From Halomonas colorata (GTDB lineage: Bacteria; Pseudomonadota; Gammaproteobacteria; Pseudomonadales; Halomonadaceae), in the NCBI RefSeq assembly GCF_014897985.1, contig NZ_JABUZA010000027.1, positions 1-64,000 on the forward strand: a stretch of 64,000 bases of DNA, given 5' to 3'. Under the pieces are notes generated by a model. It did no database searches, had not been told where the DNA came from, and was given only the letters and a program-made list of their open reading frames with translations. A program made the position numbers and the translations under genes. Of this stretch, positions 45,081 to 54,289 are shown piece by piece; the first letter of the stretch is position 1, and the number at the start of each line of letters is the position of its first letter.

Positions 45081-46806
45081 GCTGATCTCCCTTGGGTGCT
45101 TGCAGGCGAACCCGCCCGGCGCAGTGACGCCCTTCCTGGGAGTCAATGCTAAACGCGATACCGTCTTCGCGGCGGGTCAGCTCTAGGGTGAAGCGAGTGC
45201 CGGGCAGCAGCGCGCGCGTAAACTTCAAGCGCTCGATACCCAGAAACACACCTCTGTGGCCAAAGATATCGTGGGCATAATGGATGGCCCACTGCACCAT
45301 CACCACGCCCGGGACGATCGGATACTGATCGAAGTGGCCTTCCAGAAACACCAGCCGCTCCGGAACTTCCAGCGTCAGTACGCAGCTGTTGGCATCCAGA
45401 GGATGCTCGCCCAGCCAGCGCGGCACTTTGGGATCGTCCAGATCGGCAAACAGGCGGTTGATCAGCGTGCGGTCCAGCTTTCCCTGGGCATTGCTCGGCA
45501 GCGTTTCGACAAAGCGCCAATAACGGGGCACGGCAATAGGCTCCAGGTGATCGAAAAGGTATTTGCGCATACGCTGGATCAAATGTTGCCGAGCTTCACG
45601 CTGGTGCGGAAGAGATGCTTCATCCAGCACGACCACCGCACCCAGACGGCTGTCGGCGCGGTCAAGGTCGACACAGCGTACCTCGCTGACCTCTTCCACT
45701 GCCGTAAGGAGGCGCTCCACATGATCAAGTGAAACGCGCTTGCCGCCAATCTTGACCAGACGATCCGCTCGACCCAGGAGCGTGAAGCCGTCATCTACCG
45801 GCGCTACCTGGTCAGGCTGATGCCACCACTGCTGAGGCATCTCAAGATACGGCGATCGCAGGCTCAGGCCGCCATCTTGAAATGCTAACTCCACGCCGGG
45901 CAGCGGCTGCCAGCTGATACGGCGTGTTTGGCGACGCTGGGCAATGCCGCCCGTTTCGGTGCTGCCATAGATCTCGATGACCGGCGCCTGTAACAGGCGT
46001 TCAGTAAGCTGCGCATGTTCCAGTGCCAAGGGCGCACCCGATGAGAACACGCGGGCAGGCGGCTTAGCGGCGTGCCAGGGCAGGTGTTCAGGCAAGCGCG
46101 ACAGCTGCGCAGGGGAGCTGACCACGACCGGATGCAGGCCTGCTGCATCGGCTTCCTGCAAACGGGCCATCAGCGCTTCGGGATACCGGCTTTTACCACC
46201 GCAAAAAGGTGCGCCTGTGCACAAGGGATGCAGTATGCCGGTGAGCAGCCCGTAAATATGCTGGTGGCTGACCTGGGAAATAACCCCGCTGTCTGCCAGT
46301 GGCCAAAGCCTGGCGTGGGCTGATAACTCTGCCTCCAACTGATCAAATCGCTTGGCTAACTGAACGGGGTTGCCGGTGGAGCCTGAGGTGGATAGCACAA
46401 CGGCGGTAGCGCTCGGATCAAGAGGCGCAACGCGTGGGCGTGTTTCAGCGCTCTGCGGGAGTTGCGGCTTGGGCGCATCGGGCAGGATGCCATCGACTTC
46501 GCTTGCCAGCCGGGAGAGCGTTTCGGGGCGATCATCGGCGGGCAGTACGGCGACCCGGCCGCTTTCCCACAAGGCGATCAGGGCGGCGCAGAACGCTACC
46601 GGTTGCTGTTGGCATAGCAGCCAGCGGCCGGTGGGTTTGTCCGCCAGCCAGTGGTGCCATGCATCAATATGCGACGCAAGGGAGGCGCCACACACCCAGT
46701 GGCTGGGCAGCGACTCATGGCGGGCAAAAGCCGCACGCCAGGGTAACTGAGTAAGCGAGATAAAGGTCACGACAGGCGACTCCGCATCCGGTGACGTAAC
46801 AGCCAT
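45073..46806 (-). CDS. Acyl-activating ligase fused to FabA/Z-like dehydratase (ApeH-ApeI type)
   Basis: 577 aa in two domains. Residues about 1-445 form an AMP-dependent acyl-ACP synthetase (AVVLSTSGSTGNPVQLAKRFD as the P-loop, IEIYGSTETGGIAQR, LLGRADRLVKIGGKRV). Residues about 460-577 form a hotdog dehydratase (FLEGHFDQYPIVPGVVMVQW with the catalytic His). The first domain would load the aryl starter on an ACP, and the second would dehydrate growing 3-hydroxyacyl chains. These correspond to separate apeH and apeI functions in characterised systems. It overlaps both neighbours. Confidence 0.85.
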   Translation of the reverse strand: MAVTSPDAESPVVTFISLTQLPWRAAFARHESLPSHWVCGASLASHIDAWHHWLADKPTGRWLLCQQQPVAFCAALIALWESGRVAVLPADDRPETLSRLASEVDGILPDAPKPQLPQSAETRPRVAPLDPSATAVVLSTSGSTGNPVQLAKRFDQLEAELSAHARLWPLADSGVISQVSHQHIYGLLTGILHPLCTGAPFCGGKSRYPEALMARLQEADAAGLHPVVVSSPAQLSRLPEHLPWHAAKPPARVFSSGAPLALEHAQLTERLLQAPVIEIYGSTETGGIAQRRQTRRISWQPLPGVELAFQDGGLSLRSPYLEMPQQWWHQPDQVAPVDDGFTLLGRADRLVKIGGKRVSLDHVERLLTAVEEVSEVRCVDLDRADSRLGAVVVLDEASLPHQREARQHLIQRMRKYLFDHLEPIAVPRYWRFVETLPSNAQGKLDRTLINRLFADLDDPKVPRWLGEHPLDANSCVLTLEVPERLVFLEGHFDQYPIVPGVVMVQWAIHYAHDIFGHRGVFLGIERLKFTRALLPGTRFTLELTRREDGIAFSIDSQEGRHCAGRVRLQAPKGDQHG

Positions 46807-47291
46807 TCACCGGCAAACATGATGGCGATCAGGCCATAGCTGATGGCGCCATTGTATAACGTCCAGGTAGCAAGGCTTGCATACAGTGCTGTCCAGCACG
46901 CAATGCCGCCGTTGAGCACAAAAAAGCCGCACCATGCCCAGGTAACATGCCGGGTATAACGTATCCCCGCAGCGGGCAGCTCGGGCTCACGCAGACGCGC
47001 CAAGCGCTCGATGATCGGCATGCCACGCCACAGGCTGGAGAGAAAGATAGCCAGCATGATCGCGTTCACGGCAATGGGGTAGCCCCGCATGCCGAGTTCC
47101 GCGTGCCCCAACCCGCCCAGGGCGACCAGCAGGACCGCCGCAGCGGCTGCCAGGTAGCGCGCTTGAGGCATTCTCCAGGCGAGTAGTGCCGCACCGATGA
47201 CCAGTAACGGCCAGCTGCCGATATCATCGTGCAAAAGCAGTACCAGTAGCGGCCATATCAGCGCGAGCGCCATGCTTGCGTATCTGGACAT
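46767..47291 (-). CDS. Integral membrane protein (COG4648, ApeG-like)
   Basis: 174 aa with five to six hydrophobic segments. The family signature is in IERLARLREPELPAAGIRYTRHVTWAWCGFF (about 83-113). It is regularly encoded between the ACPs and the ligase in aryl polyene clusters, as here. No enzymatic motif is visible; a role at the membrane end of assembly is inferred. It overlaps the ligase gene by 40 bases. Confidence 0.8.
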   Translation of the reverse strand: MSRYASMALALIWPLLVLLLHDDIGSWPLLVIGAALLAWRMPQARYLAAAAAVLLVALGGLGHAELGMRGYPIAVNAIMLAIFLSSLWRGMPIIERLARLREPELPAAGIRYTRHVTWAWCGFFVLNGGIACWTALYASLATWTLYNGAISYGLIAIMFAGEWLLRHRMRSRLS

Positions 47292-47293
47292 TG

Positions 47294-47560
47294 TTACCGC
47301 TGCATCAATTGTTCGACGGCAGTGACAACATCGTTGATCGTGCGCACCGACTTGAAATCCTCGGGCTTGATACGTCGTCCGGTAAACTGCTTGAGCTCGA
47401 CGACGAGGTCCACCGCGTCGATGCTGTCGATATCCAGATCCTCATAGAGGCGGGCGTCGGGCTCAATGTCGCTGGCATTGATCTCGAACAGCTCCACCAG
47501 TGTCTTGCGAATGTGAGCAAGTATCTCTGCGCGCTGATGGTCAGCGGTTTCAGTTGACAC
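47294..47560 (-). CDS. apeF: Acyl carrier protein 2 (ApeF-like)
   Basis: 88 aa starting at GTG 47560, chosen because GGAGG lies 6 bases upstream; the longer frame would read through the first ACP. The phosphopantetheine attachment site is Ser46 in YEDLDIDSIDAVDLVVEL. The family carries intermediates between the enzymes of this operon. It overlaps the first ACP gene by 11 bases, so the pair should be made in equal amounts. Confidence 0.88.
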   Translation of the reverse strand: MSTETADHQRAEILAHIRKTLVELFEINASDIEPDARLYEDLDIDSIDAVDLVVELKQFTGRRIKPEDFKSVRTINDVVTAVEQLMQR

Positions 47561-47825
47561 GGCGAGCCTCCACGAGCGCTTGCAGCGCAGCCAGACTTTC
47601 GAAGTGGCGTCGCGTCTCGTCGGCTTCGGAATCAAGCTTGATGCCATACTGCTTTTGCAGGGCCAGCCCAAGCTCGAGCGCGTCAATTGAGTCAAGCCCG
47701 AGTCCTTCGCCAAACAGGGGGGCGCTTGGGTCAATATCGGCTGGCGTAATATCCTCGAGCTCAAGCGTATCGATGATGAGACGCTTGAGCTCGAGTTCAA
47801 GTGCCTGATTGCAGGTTTCGGTCAT
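47550..47825 (-). CDS. apeE: Acyl carrier protein 1 (ApeE-like)
   Basis: 91 aa. The attachment site is Ser46 in GEGLGLDSIDALELGLAL. Acidic and helical, as expected for an ACP. Known aryl polyene systems use two ACPs, one receiving the aryl starter and one for chain extension. The sequence alone does not say which is which here. Its start overlaps the upstream acyltransferase by 29 bases. Confidence 0.88.
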   Translation of the reverse strand: MTETCNQALELELKRLIIDTLELEDITPADIDPSAPLFGEGLGLDSIDALELGLALQKQYGIKLDSEADETRRHFESLAALQALVEARRVN

Positions 47826-48585
47826 GATGGAAGTGTTCCAATTCTGTGTTGAAGTGGTCGCTCAGCCATTGTGTTAGTTGCCTGGCGAGCTGGCCGGTTG
47901 GCTGTTGGCTAGCTGAGTTGACATCCAGGTCTTCAAGCACGTTAAGTTCCATTAAAACCTTGGTAGCCGGGATGTGATACCAGGGTTCATGCTTGGTAAG
48001 GGTGGTCGGCGTACAGCGTATCAGGACAGGGGTAATCGCTGTGCCGGTGCGCAGGGCGATATTTGCGCCCCCGCGACGAAACTTGATCGGGCGTTTGGGG
48101 CTAGTGCGGGTGCCTTCAGGAAACAAGACCAGTGAATCACCTCTTTGTAGGCTCTGGCGGGCAGCCTCTAGCACTGACTCGGGGTCATCGTTGGTGATAT
48201 AGCCTGCGGCACGAATAGGGCCGCGAGTAACCGGATTGCGGGCCAGTCGGCCCTTCACGATACAGTTGGCGTGGGTCGTGTAGGCGATCACGAAAATCAC
48301 ATCAATCAATGACGGGTGATTGGCAATCACCAGCAAACCAGGGCGCTTGAGGCGCTCGGGATTGCTGAAGCGGTAATCAAGCACGCCGAGGCCTTTCATC
48401 AAATTGATGAATCCGCGAAAGCAGGCTTGGATAAGGCGTCGCGCCAGTTGGTGGCGCCGTTCAGTATCGCGCACACAGAGATTCAACAGAGGCGCAATCA
48501 CCAGGCCAATGAAAAGCCCACCGACCCCGAAAGCTGTAAAGGAAACAGCGGTGCCCACGCCGCGGTACAATCGATTGATGCTCAT
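47797..48585 (-). CDS. 1-acylglycerol-3-phosphate acyltransferase family protein (PlsC-like, ApeD position)
   Basis: 262 aa from the ATG at 48585 (ATGA overlap with the upstream stop, AGGA before it). The HX4D motif is NHPSLID (about 95-101), and LFPEGTRTSPKRP is the glycerolipid-binding block. The hydrophobic N-terminus (TAVSFTAFGVGGLFIGLVIA) indicates membrane attachment. Likely transfers an acyl group to the lipid part of the product. Confidence 0.85.
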   Translation of the reverse strand: MSINRLYRGVGTAVSFTAFGVGGLFIGLVIAPLLNLCVRDTERRHQLARRLIQACFRGFINLMKGLGVLDYRFSNPERLKRPGLLVIANHPSLIDVIFVIAYTTHANCIVKGRLARNPVTRGPIRAAGYITNDDPESVLEAARQSLQRGDSLVLFPEGTRTSPKRPIKFRRGGANIALRTGTAITPVLIRCTPTTLTKHEPWYHIPATKVLMELNVLEDLDVNSASQQPTGQLARQLTQWLSDHFNTELEHFHHDRNLQSGT

Positions 48586-49250
48586 TCCTGCTCCAGGTGC
48601 CAGCGCTGTCGGCCGTCCAGGAAAGCGGTCTCTCCGTTTAGCCAGTTCAGCACGTTGATCGGCGTTGGGGAAGTGCCTTGGCCTGGTTTCGATACCGTAA
48701 TGGCGCGTCCCTGGTTCAGGGTAAAGCGCATGCCAACCACGCATGCCGTACCCGGGTGCTCCGTAACGCCTTGATAAGCAGCAGGGAGCGAGCTTTCGGA
48801 GAACACGGCAACGACGCTAGGGTAGCCCGCCATCAAATACCCGTGGGACTCGTAAATAAGCGCATCAAATTCATCACCACAGGCACCCAACGCCTGCAAA
48901 GGGCGATGATGCGACCGTGCAATGGAGTGAACGCCCAGAATGGCGTTATGCACTGACATCGAGAAGCGGGTAGGAGAAATCGGCTCGCCACGTTGCAGGC
49001 TTTCCAGCATGGCGAGCGTATGCATCGTATCGCCATGCCGCGAGGCATGCACTAAAGGGGCATCAGCCAGGGGGTCGAGTTCTCGTAGGATATCGCAGGT
49101 GGCGCGACCGGCATCATCGAGTCGCCGCCGCAGCATGGCGGGCAGTTCGCCACCTGGCTGAGCAGAGATAAGACGACTTGGCTTAACGGTTGCCGCAGCC
49201 TCTTTAGGCAGCCAGCCCCGCCAGTCTTCGATAAATAATGATAAAGACAC
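48582..49250 (-). CDS. apeC: Short chain-length factor (ApeC-like, ketosynthase-related)
   Basis: 222 aa starting at GTG 49250. It matches the N-terminal half of the ketosynthase fold (PTRFSMSVHNAILGVHSIA at about 97-115, then YLMAGYPSVVAVFSE) but has no active-site Cys in the expected place and lacks both catalytic His regions. In aryl polyene systems such a truncated chain-length factor forms a complex with the ApeO ketosynthase and sets chain length. It is the first gene of the 20-gene operon. Confidence 0.83.
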   Translation of the reverse strand: MSLSLFIEDWRGWLPKEAAATVKPSRLISAQPGGELPAMLRRRLDDAGRATCDILRELDPLADAPLVHASRHGDTMHTLAMLESLQRGEPISPTRFSMSVHNAILGVHSIARSHHRPLQALGACGDEFDALIYESHGYLMAGYPSVVAVFSESSLPAAYQGVTEHPGTACVVGMRFTLNQGRAITVSKPGQGTSPTPINVLNWLNGETAFLDGRQRWHLEQE

Positions 49251-49270
49251 TGCTCTGATAGCCCGCTCAA

Positions 49271-51140
49271 AAGGGCGGCTACTTTAACTTAATCAGACAG
49301 GCTGGAAAAGAGAGGGTTACATAAATGGTATGTGCCATTGAGGTGGCGTCAACAGCAATACGAAGCGATCAATATGAGCCCAGCTAAAGAATGGTTTGCT
49401 GGAAATATCAAGATGCTGATATTGCAGTACTATCCATGGTCAGAACAGCAAAGTTCCCAAGGCCACTAACGCTAATGATCGATTTTGTGAGAATAATCGA
49501 TATTTTTATAAAGAGAAAATGAAGCATCGACACTGGATATATTCAAGGCTAGTAACAGCTTCTTATCTCGGGCGGATTTCAGCGTGAACGAATAAAACGA
49601 CTTAATGCCCGCTTCTATTTGAATGTTTGCATATGGGGAGAGGCGTCAATTTCAGTTGTTTACTTGAATTGAATTCAGGCTAAAAATAACGAAACATGAG
49701 TCGCCTCGGGTTTCGTAGATACCTCCAGGCCTTATACTAAAACAGCCTGATGTGACGAGGAGCGCCTATAGCCTATAGACCATCTGGCTATGCCTATTTA
49801 AGCAGGACACACTTTTAGTTAAAGGCTTCTTGGCTAGCAAAATCAGTCAAAGTCCTTACCCACGTTAAAAATATTCCTGTTCAGGCCTTGGCTGATTTAA
49901 AAGTTAGAGTTGAGGAGGCGTTTGCATTGATGAGTGCTAGCCAGTCAAGTGATTACGAACTGGAAACAATAGAGCTGCACGTCACGGCCAGTGCAGAAGG
50001 TGGGTTTTTTATAACAAGTGCCGGTATAGAAGGTGGGATGAAACTGGTATTTAAGAGAAGGTGATATTTCATCAGCCACCAAGAAGAATACGGCAGTTTG
50101 TCTTGGTTCAGTTCCTGTTTAATCTCTTGGGCAGCATAAATATAATTGCCCCATTGGCAGAGTCATCGGCTCCTATTTCCATGCTGATGTGGCTGCAGGT
50201 TTTTCTAAAATTTTAAAATCCGTACGATCCCAGCTGAGTACTATTAGAAGTATCAAAAACAACTACCCCCTTATTCTATTAATGCGACCCTTTACGTGTG
50301 CCAGGCATGATCACATCACACTGCGAGCCAGTTACCTTCAGCTGTTTATGAGTGCGTTCGGGGCCGGGATACCCCTCTCAAGCAAAGAGTCTGCCGATTT
50401 ACTTCAGCGTTTGCATCCTCAATGGTGGGTTCGATGAGTACGACGGTGCAAACCAGTAACGAAATGAACCCAGCCTCGACGTCTTCCAGACGCTAGCCTG
50501 CCCAGTGATCCATCAATGAACCAACACAATATCTACATACTTCTTGGCTGGTGTAGTCAAGGATTAGCATCGCGGCCCCTCTATGCTCAATACACTGCTT
50601 ACCTAAAGCCTTACCTCATGTTCATGAGCTGAGCTCAAGGGCCCTTCTTCATCAACGGCCCAAGCATGAAAGTATTGATGTCAGACGGGTGTTTATTCTG
50701 AGTCTGCCCAGGCAGTTTCAATGAGTTGCAATCACCGCATTATGCAACTGTGCGTCACCATCAGATAGGGCCACCGCTGTCTAATGCCAGAAAGAAAAGT
50801 GACCAGTTGCCCCAGGGCTGTGTATGACTTGACCTAGTAGTAAGGCTAGACGCAGCCGCTTTGTCTCAGAAGAAGGTCGGGTCAACTGGTGTAACGATTC
50901 CTTCCAGAGTTCTGCATTGCTGGAGTCTAGGTCAAAGGAGGTGGCATCGCTCTTATGTATTTCTGTCTGACCTGTTGTTTGTAAAATCAAGGTACAGAAT
51001 GGCCTTGTAATAGGCGCGCTGTGCCTCTTTCGGTTTGTATATTGACCACATTCCATTCAGATTTTTTCAACTGTTAAAATGGCTACACTTCTTGATGAAA
51101 AATAGGCGATACGCGACCGCGTTGAACCTTCGCTTGCTAG
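49271..51140 (+). other. Gene-poor, apparently decayed region
   Basis: This stretch is more AT-rich than its surroundings and has no long coding frame. It contains a small Trypco-like frame (separate entry) and a minus-strand frame ending at 50493 that reads MLILDYTSQEVCRYCVGSL with an upstream QC, suggestive of a zinc-binding C-terminus. Further short frames at 50189-50437 (+) and 50781-51056 (-) show no family resemblance. It looks like remains of lost genes between two functional units. No terminal inverted repeats or transposase motif were found. Confidence 0.5.
49888..50064 (+). CDS. Small Trypco2-like protein or remnant
   Basis: 58 codons from TTG 49888 (44 from ATG 49930). The reading LADLKVRVEEAFALMSA followed by ETIELHVTASAEGGFFI and ending GGMKLVFKRR resembles trypsin-co-occurring domain 2 proteins: an amphipathic helix, then beta strands around ELHVTA and KLVFK. 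Such domains accompany trypsin-like or effector proteins in conflict systems, but no partner gene remains here. The frame is open about 24 codons further upstream without an ATG, so the true start is unclear and it may be a remnant. Confidence 0.35.
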   Translation: MADLKVRVEEAFALMSASQSSDYELETIELHVTASAEGGFFITSAGIEGGMKLVFKRR

Positions 51141-51149
51141 GTGCCGTTC

Positions 51150-53159
51150 ATGACATTGATATCTAATGGGGAAGCCTCTCCAAGACTTCGTTCTCAACGC
51201 TCGTTCGTACGCTTGATCTTGTTTCCCTTTGCTACGTTACGCGGACGCTTAGTCGTTGGTGCCGTGGTGCTGTGGAGCTTGCTGTGCCTTGTTATATTAA
51301 TGTTCGGCTGGCAGGCGGGGCGGCTCCTGGTCAATGAGACGAACCATCAACACCTTCGCTATGAGGCTGAACTCATCAGCAACTCGATTACCTTTCAAGT
51401 GAATGAACGATTCAGGGAGCTTGAGCGCTTGGCAGAGCGGATTCCGTTACCTAGAGAGGGGGCTCTACTTGAACAGCATGCTTATACGAAGGAGCCTCTC
51501 TTCGAAGCGCTGCTGATTTTTGACCTGAGCAGCCAAGTCGTTGATGAATGGCCGATCGACGGAGGGCGCAGCGGTAACAGTTTCGCTGACCGTGAATATG
51601 CTCAGTTTATGCATGCTTTTAAAATGCCTTATGTCAGTGAACCCCTCATTGGACGCATCACCAGCACACCATTGGTACTTATGCTCGTCCCCCTATATGA
51701 CGAGGGGCGCTATACAGGCTTTTTAGGAGGGTTGGTTAATATTAAGCAAAGCCGACTATTCAACAATTTTGGTCAAATTCGTTTAGGCGACGGCGGCTAT
51801 GTCACTATCACGACCGCGACGGGTAAGCGCGTTTACGCCCCTCACCAACAAGAAGCCATCGTAACGTTACCCGATAACATTTCACCCGTCTTAGTGCAGG
51901 CGCTGGATGGCTGGGAAGGAGAGAGTCTAGGTCGTTCGGTATCAGGCGAGCCTCAACTGGTAGCCTACCGACAAATTTGGCCTGCAAACTGGATTGTCGG
52001 GGTGCATCTGCCACAAGTCCAAGCCGAAGCCCCCCTTATTGCGGGTATGAAAAAAATCACCACTTATGTCTGGAGCGTGCTCGTTCTTGTTTTACCTCTA
52101 GTGTGGGGAGTGATTTGGCTGGCGTTACGACCCTTGGCGCATCTTGCTCGACAGGTACAAGAGCTTCAAGATGGGCACCGCTCTGTATTGGACATTCCGA
52201 CCAATACGAATGAACTTCGTCGCGTCATTGATGTGATTAACGCGACGGAGTCTGCGCGCCAGGTGAGCTTACATGACTTAGCTGAGCGGGAAGCCCTACT
52301 GAGAGGGACGTTATCCGCTTCTCCTCAAGGCATGTTTGTCACCAACCCGCGTGGTCAATTGACATTTATCAACGACGCGTTGCATGAGCTTTTAGGTGAT
52401 GAAGTACCTAGCAGCCTGCAAGACTGGAGCGACCAAATTCATCGGGATGACCGCCAGGATGTTCGGACAGCTTGGTTACGCAGTCTCGCAAAACAAACAG
52501 ATTTTGCACGTCAATTCCGCTTCTTGAGTGTCAACCAAGGCATGTGCTGGTTAGATGTGCAGGCAGCGGCTGTACGAGTTGATGATCAGTTTATCGGGAC
52601 CGTGGGTACGGTACGCGATATAACACAGCACCACCACGACTATGCTCAAAAGCGCTGGGAGGCAGAACATGATTCTCTAACTGGTTTGCTCAATCGTCGC
52701 GGCCTGACAAGGCATCTCGAAGAGTTACTTATTCAATGGCAGTCAACGGACAAACCGACAGCCATCATTCTTTTTGATTTAGATCATTTCAAGCCCGTCA
52801 ATGATCAAGGGGGGCATGCTTTAGGTGATCAGATGCTTCAGCAGATCGCGAGCATCGTACAAAGTGAAATTCGCAGCAGCGATTATGCAGCTCGCCAAGG
52901 CGGGGATGAATTCGCCGTGTTACTGCCAGGCTGTACGCCAGTACGTGCGCTGACCATTGCCGAGTCTTTACGTGCCAGTATTGCGGCAAGCTTCCTCGAA
53001 GCGGAAGGACGTCAATGGCAAGTCACCGCCAGTATTGGAGTAAGTCATTTCCGCCATGGGGATACAACGATCGACGATGTGCTCAGTCGTGCTGACGTCG
53101 CGAGCTATCGAGCAAAGCAAAGTGGACGTAATAAGGTCGAGAGTGATGTCGACGTCTAG
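51150..53159 (+). CDS. Membrane diguanylate cyclase (Cache-PAS-GGDEF)
   Basis: 669 aa from ATG 51150 (GTG 51141 is possible). One helix at about 28-50, a periplasmic dCache-like sensor (about 55-300), a second helix near 305-330, a HAMP-like stretch, PAS (about 385-500) and GGDEF (about 515-668). The active site reads ARQGGDEFAVLL, and the inhibitory site RSSD stands at the proper distance, so product inhibition by c-di-GMP is expected. It lies alone, between the decayed region and the acuI-like gene. Confidence 0.9.
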   Translation: MTLISNGEASPRLRSQRSFVRLILFPFATLRGRLVVGAVVLWSLLCLVILMFGWQAGRLLVNETNHQHLRYEAELISNSITFQVNERFRELERLAERIPLPREGALLEQHAYTKEPLFEALLIFDLSSQVVDEWPIDGGRSGNSFADREYAQFMHAFKMPYVSEPLIGRITSTPLVLMLVPLYDEGRYTGFLGGLVNIKQSRLFNNFGQIRLGDGGYVTITTATGKRVYAPHQQEAIVTLPDNISPVLVQALDGWEGESLGRSVSGEPQLVAYRQIWPANWIVGVHLPQVQAEAPLIAGMKKITTYVWSVLVLVLPLVWGVIWLALRPLAHLARQVQELQDGHRSVLDIPTNTNELRRVIDVINATESARQVSLHDLAEREALLRGTLSASPQGMFVTNPRGQLTFINDALHELLGDEVPSSLQDWSDQIHRDDRQDVRTAWLRSLAKQTDFARQFRFLSVNQGMCWLDVQAAAVRVDDQFIGTVGTVRDITQHHHDYAQKRWEAEHDSLTGLLNRRGLTRHLEELLIQWQSTDKPTAIILFDLDHFKPVNDQGGHALGDQMLQQIASIVQSEIRSSDYAARQGGDEFAVLLPGCTPVRALTIAESLRASIAASFLEAEGRQWQVTASIGVSHFRHGDTTIDDVLSRADVASYRAKQSGRNKVESDVDV

Positions 53160-53263
53160 CAGACATCACTCACCTATGTGAGCGGCCGGGCCACAGGGCG
53201 CTCATCTAAACGCCGTGCGGTCCGCCCATCAACGCTATGCAGGATGCCTCCCTCATGGGGCGG

Positions 53264-54244
53264 TTAGGCCACTTGGACGACCACTCTTCCCCTGACTTTA
53301 CCCGCTAACAGGTCATCCGCGACGCCGATGGCTTGCGTTAAGTTGATGGGTCTAGTGATAGCCTCTAATTGATGAGGGCTTAGTAGCTCTCCTAAACGCC
53401 GCCAAGCCTCTACACGGTGAGCCAAAGGTCTCATGACGCTATCGATACCCGCGAGGGTGACACCGCGTAAAATGAAGGGTGCAACGCTAGCGGGCAAATC
53501 CATCCCCTGTGCTAAACCACAGCAGGCCACGGTGCCACCATACTTCGTGGTGGCCAACACATTCGCAAGAGTATGACTGCCCACAGAGTCAATGGCGCCT
53601 GCCCATCGCTCTTTGGCCATGGGGCGTCCAGGCTCGGATAGTTCACGGCGGTCTATGATATTTTCGGCCCCAAGCTCGACAAGATACGGCGCTTCCTCTT
53701 GACGCCCCGTAGAGGCAACGACGCGATAACCCAAGCGAGCAAGCAGCGTAATCGCGTAGCTGCCCACGCCGCCGCTGGCGCCTGTTACCAAGATTTCTCC
53801 TTGGTCAGGCTTAACACCGTGTTCTTCAAGTGCCATGACCGCTAGCATCGCAGTATAGCCTGCGGTGCCAATGGCCATAGCCTGATAAGGCGTAAACGCT
53901 GAAGGCTGTGGAATGAGCCAGCGGCTGTCCAGGCGCGCCTTCTCGGCCAACCCGCCCCAATGCTTTTCGCCCACACCCCAGCCGTTCAGCAGCACCGTAT
54001 CCCCGGGCTTGAAATCAGGTGATGCGGAATGCTCGACTACCCCCGATAGATCAATACCGGGCACCATAGGAAACTGTTTCACCACAGGCCCTTTGCCTGT
54101 AATGGCCAGTGCATCTTTATAGTTGAGCGTGCTGCAATGCACGTTAACGGTAACATCGCCTTCAGGTAACGACGACTCGTCCAATGATCTGATCGCTGCC
54201 TGTTGCTTATCTTCTGGCTTATCAATAAAAATTGCCTTAAACAT
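53264..54244 (-). CDS. acuI: AcuI/YhdH-type acryloyl-CoA reductase
   Basis: 326 aa zinc-free medium-chain dehydrogenase. Motifs are [15 protein letters not shown] (about 36-50), [13 protein letters not shown], and the NADPH site [20 protein letters not shown] (about 152-171). The C-terminal [18 protein letters not shown] is characteristic of YhdH/AcuI. These enzymes reduce acryloyl-CoA to propionyl-CoA and protect cells from acrylate, for example from DMSP breakdown. The gene follows its putative TetR repressor, and a palindromic operator lies 14 bases before the start. Confidence 0.87.
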   Translation of the reverse strand: MFKAIFIDKPEDKQQAAIRSLDESSLPEGDVTVNVHCSTLNYKDALAITGKGPVVKQFPMVPGIDLSGVVEHSASPDFKPGDTVLLNGWGVGEKHWGGLAEKARLDSRWLIPQPSAFTPYQAMAIGTAGYTAMLAVMALEEHGVKPDQGEILVTGASGGVGSYAITLLARLGYRVVASTGRQEEAPYLVELGAENIIDRRELSEPGRPMAKERWAGAIDSVGSHTLANVLATTKYGGTVACCGLAQGMDLPASVAPFILRGVTLAGIDSVMRPLAHRVEAWRRLGELLSPHQLEAITRPINLTQAIGVADDLLAGKVRGRVVVQVA

Positions 54245-54257
54245 GCTTCACCTCTTT

Positions 54258-54275
54258 TATAGACGGTCGTCTATA
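54258..54275. promoter_or_regulatory. TetR-type operator before acuI
   Basis: TATAGACGGTCGTCTATA has perfect 7-base arms with a 4-base centre. The same TATAGAC/GTCTATA arms occur before the TetR gene at 54932, so both genes are likely controlled by one repressor. Confidence 0.8.
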
Positions 54276-54289
54276 AATTAATAAAAAAA

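Noticed and set aside
50189-50437. 82-codon plus-strand frame in the gene-poor region
   Set aside because: No ribosome site, family or codon signal; kept only as part of the decayed region.
50781-51056. 91-codon minus-strand frame that might be a transposase remnant
   Set aside because: No DDE or helix-turn-helix motif and no inverted repeats flank it.
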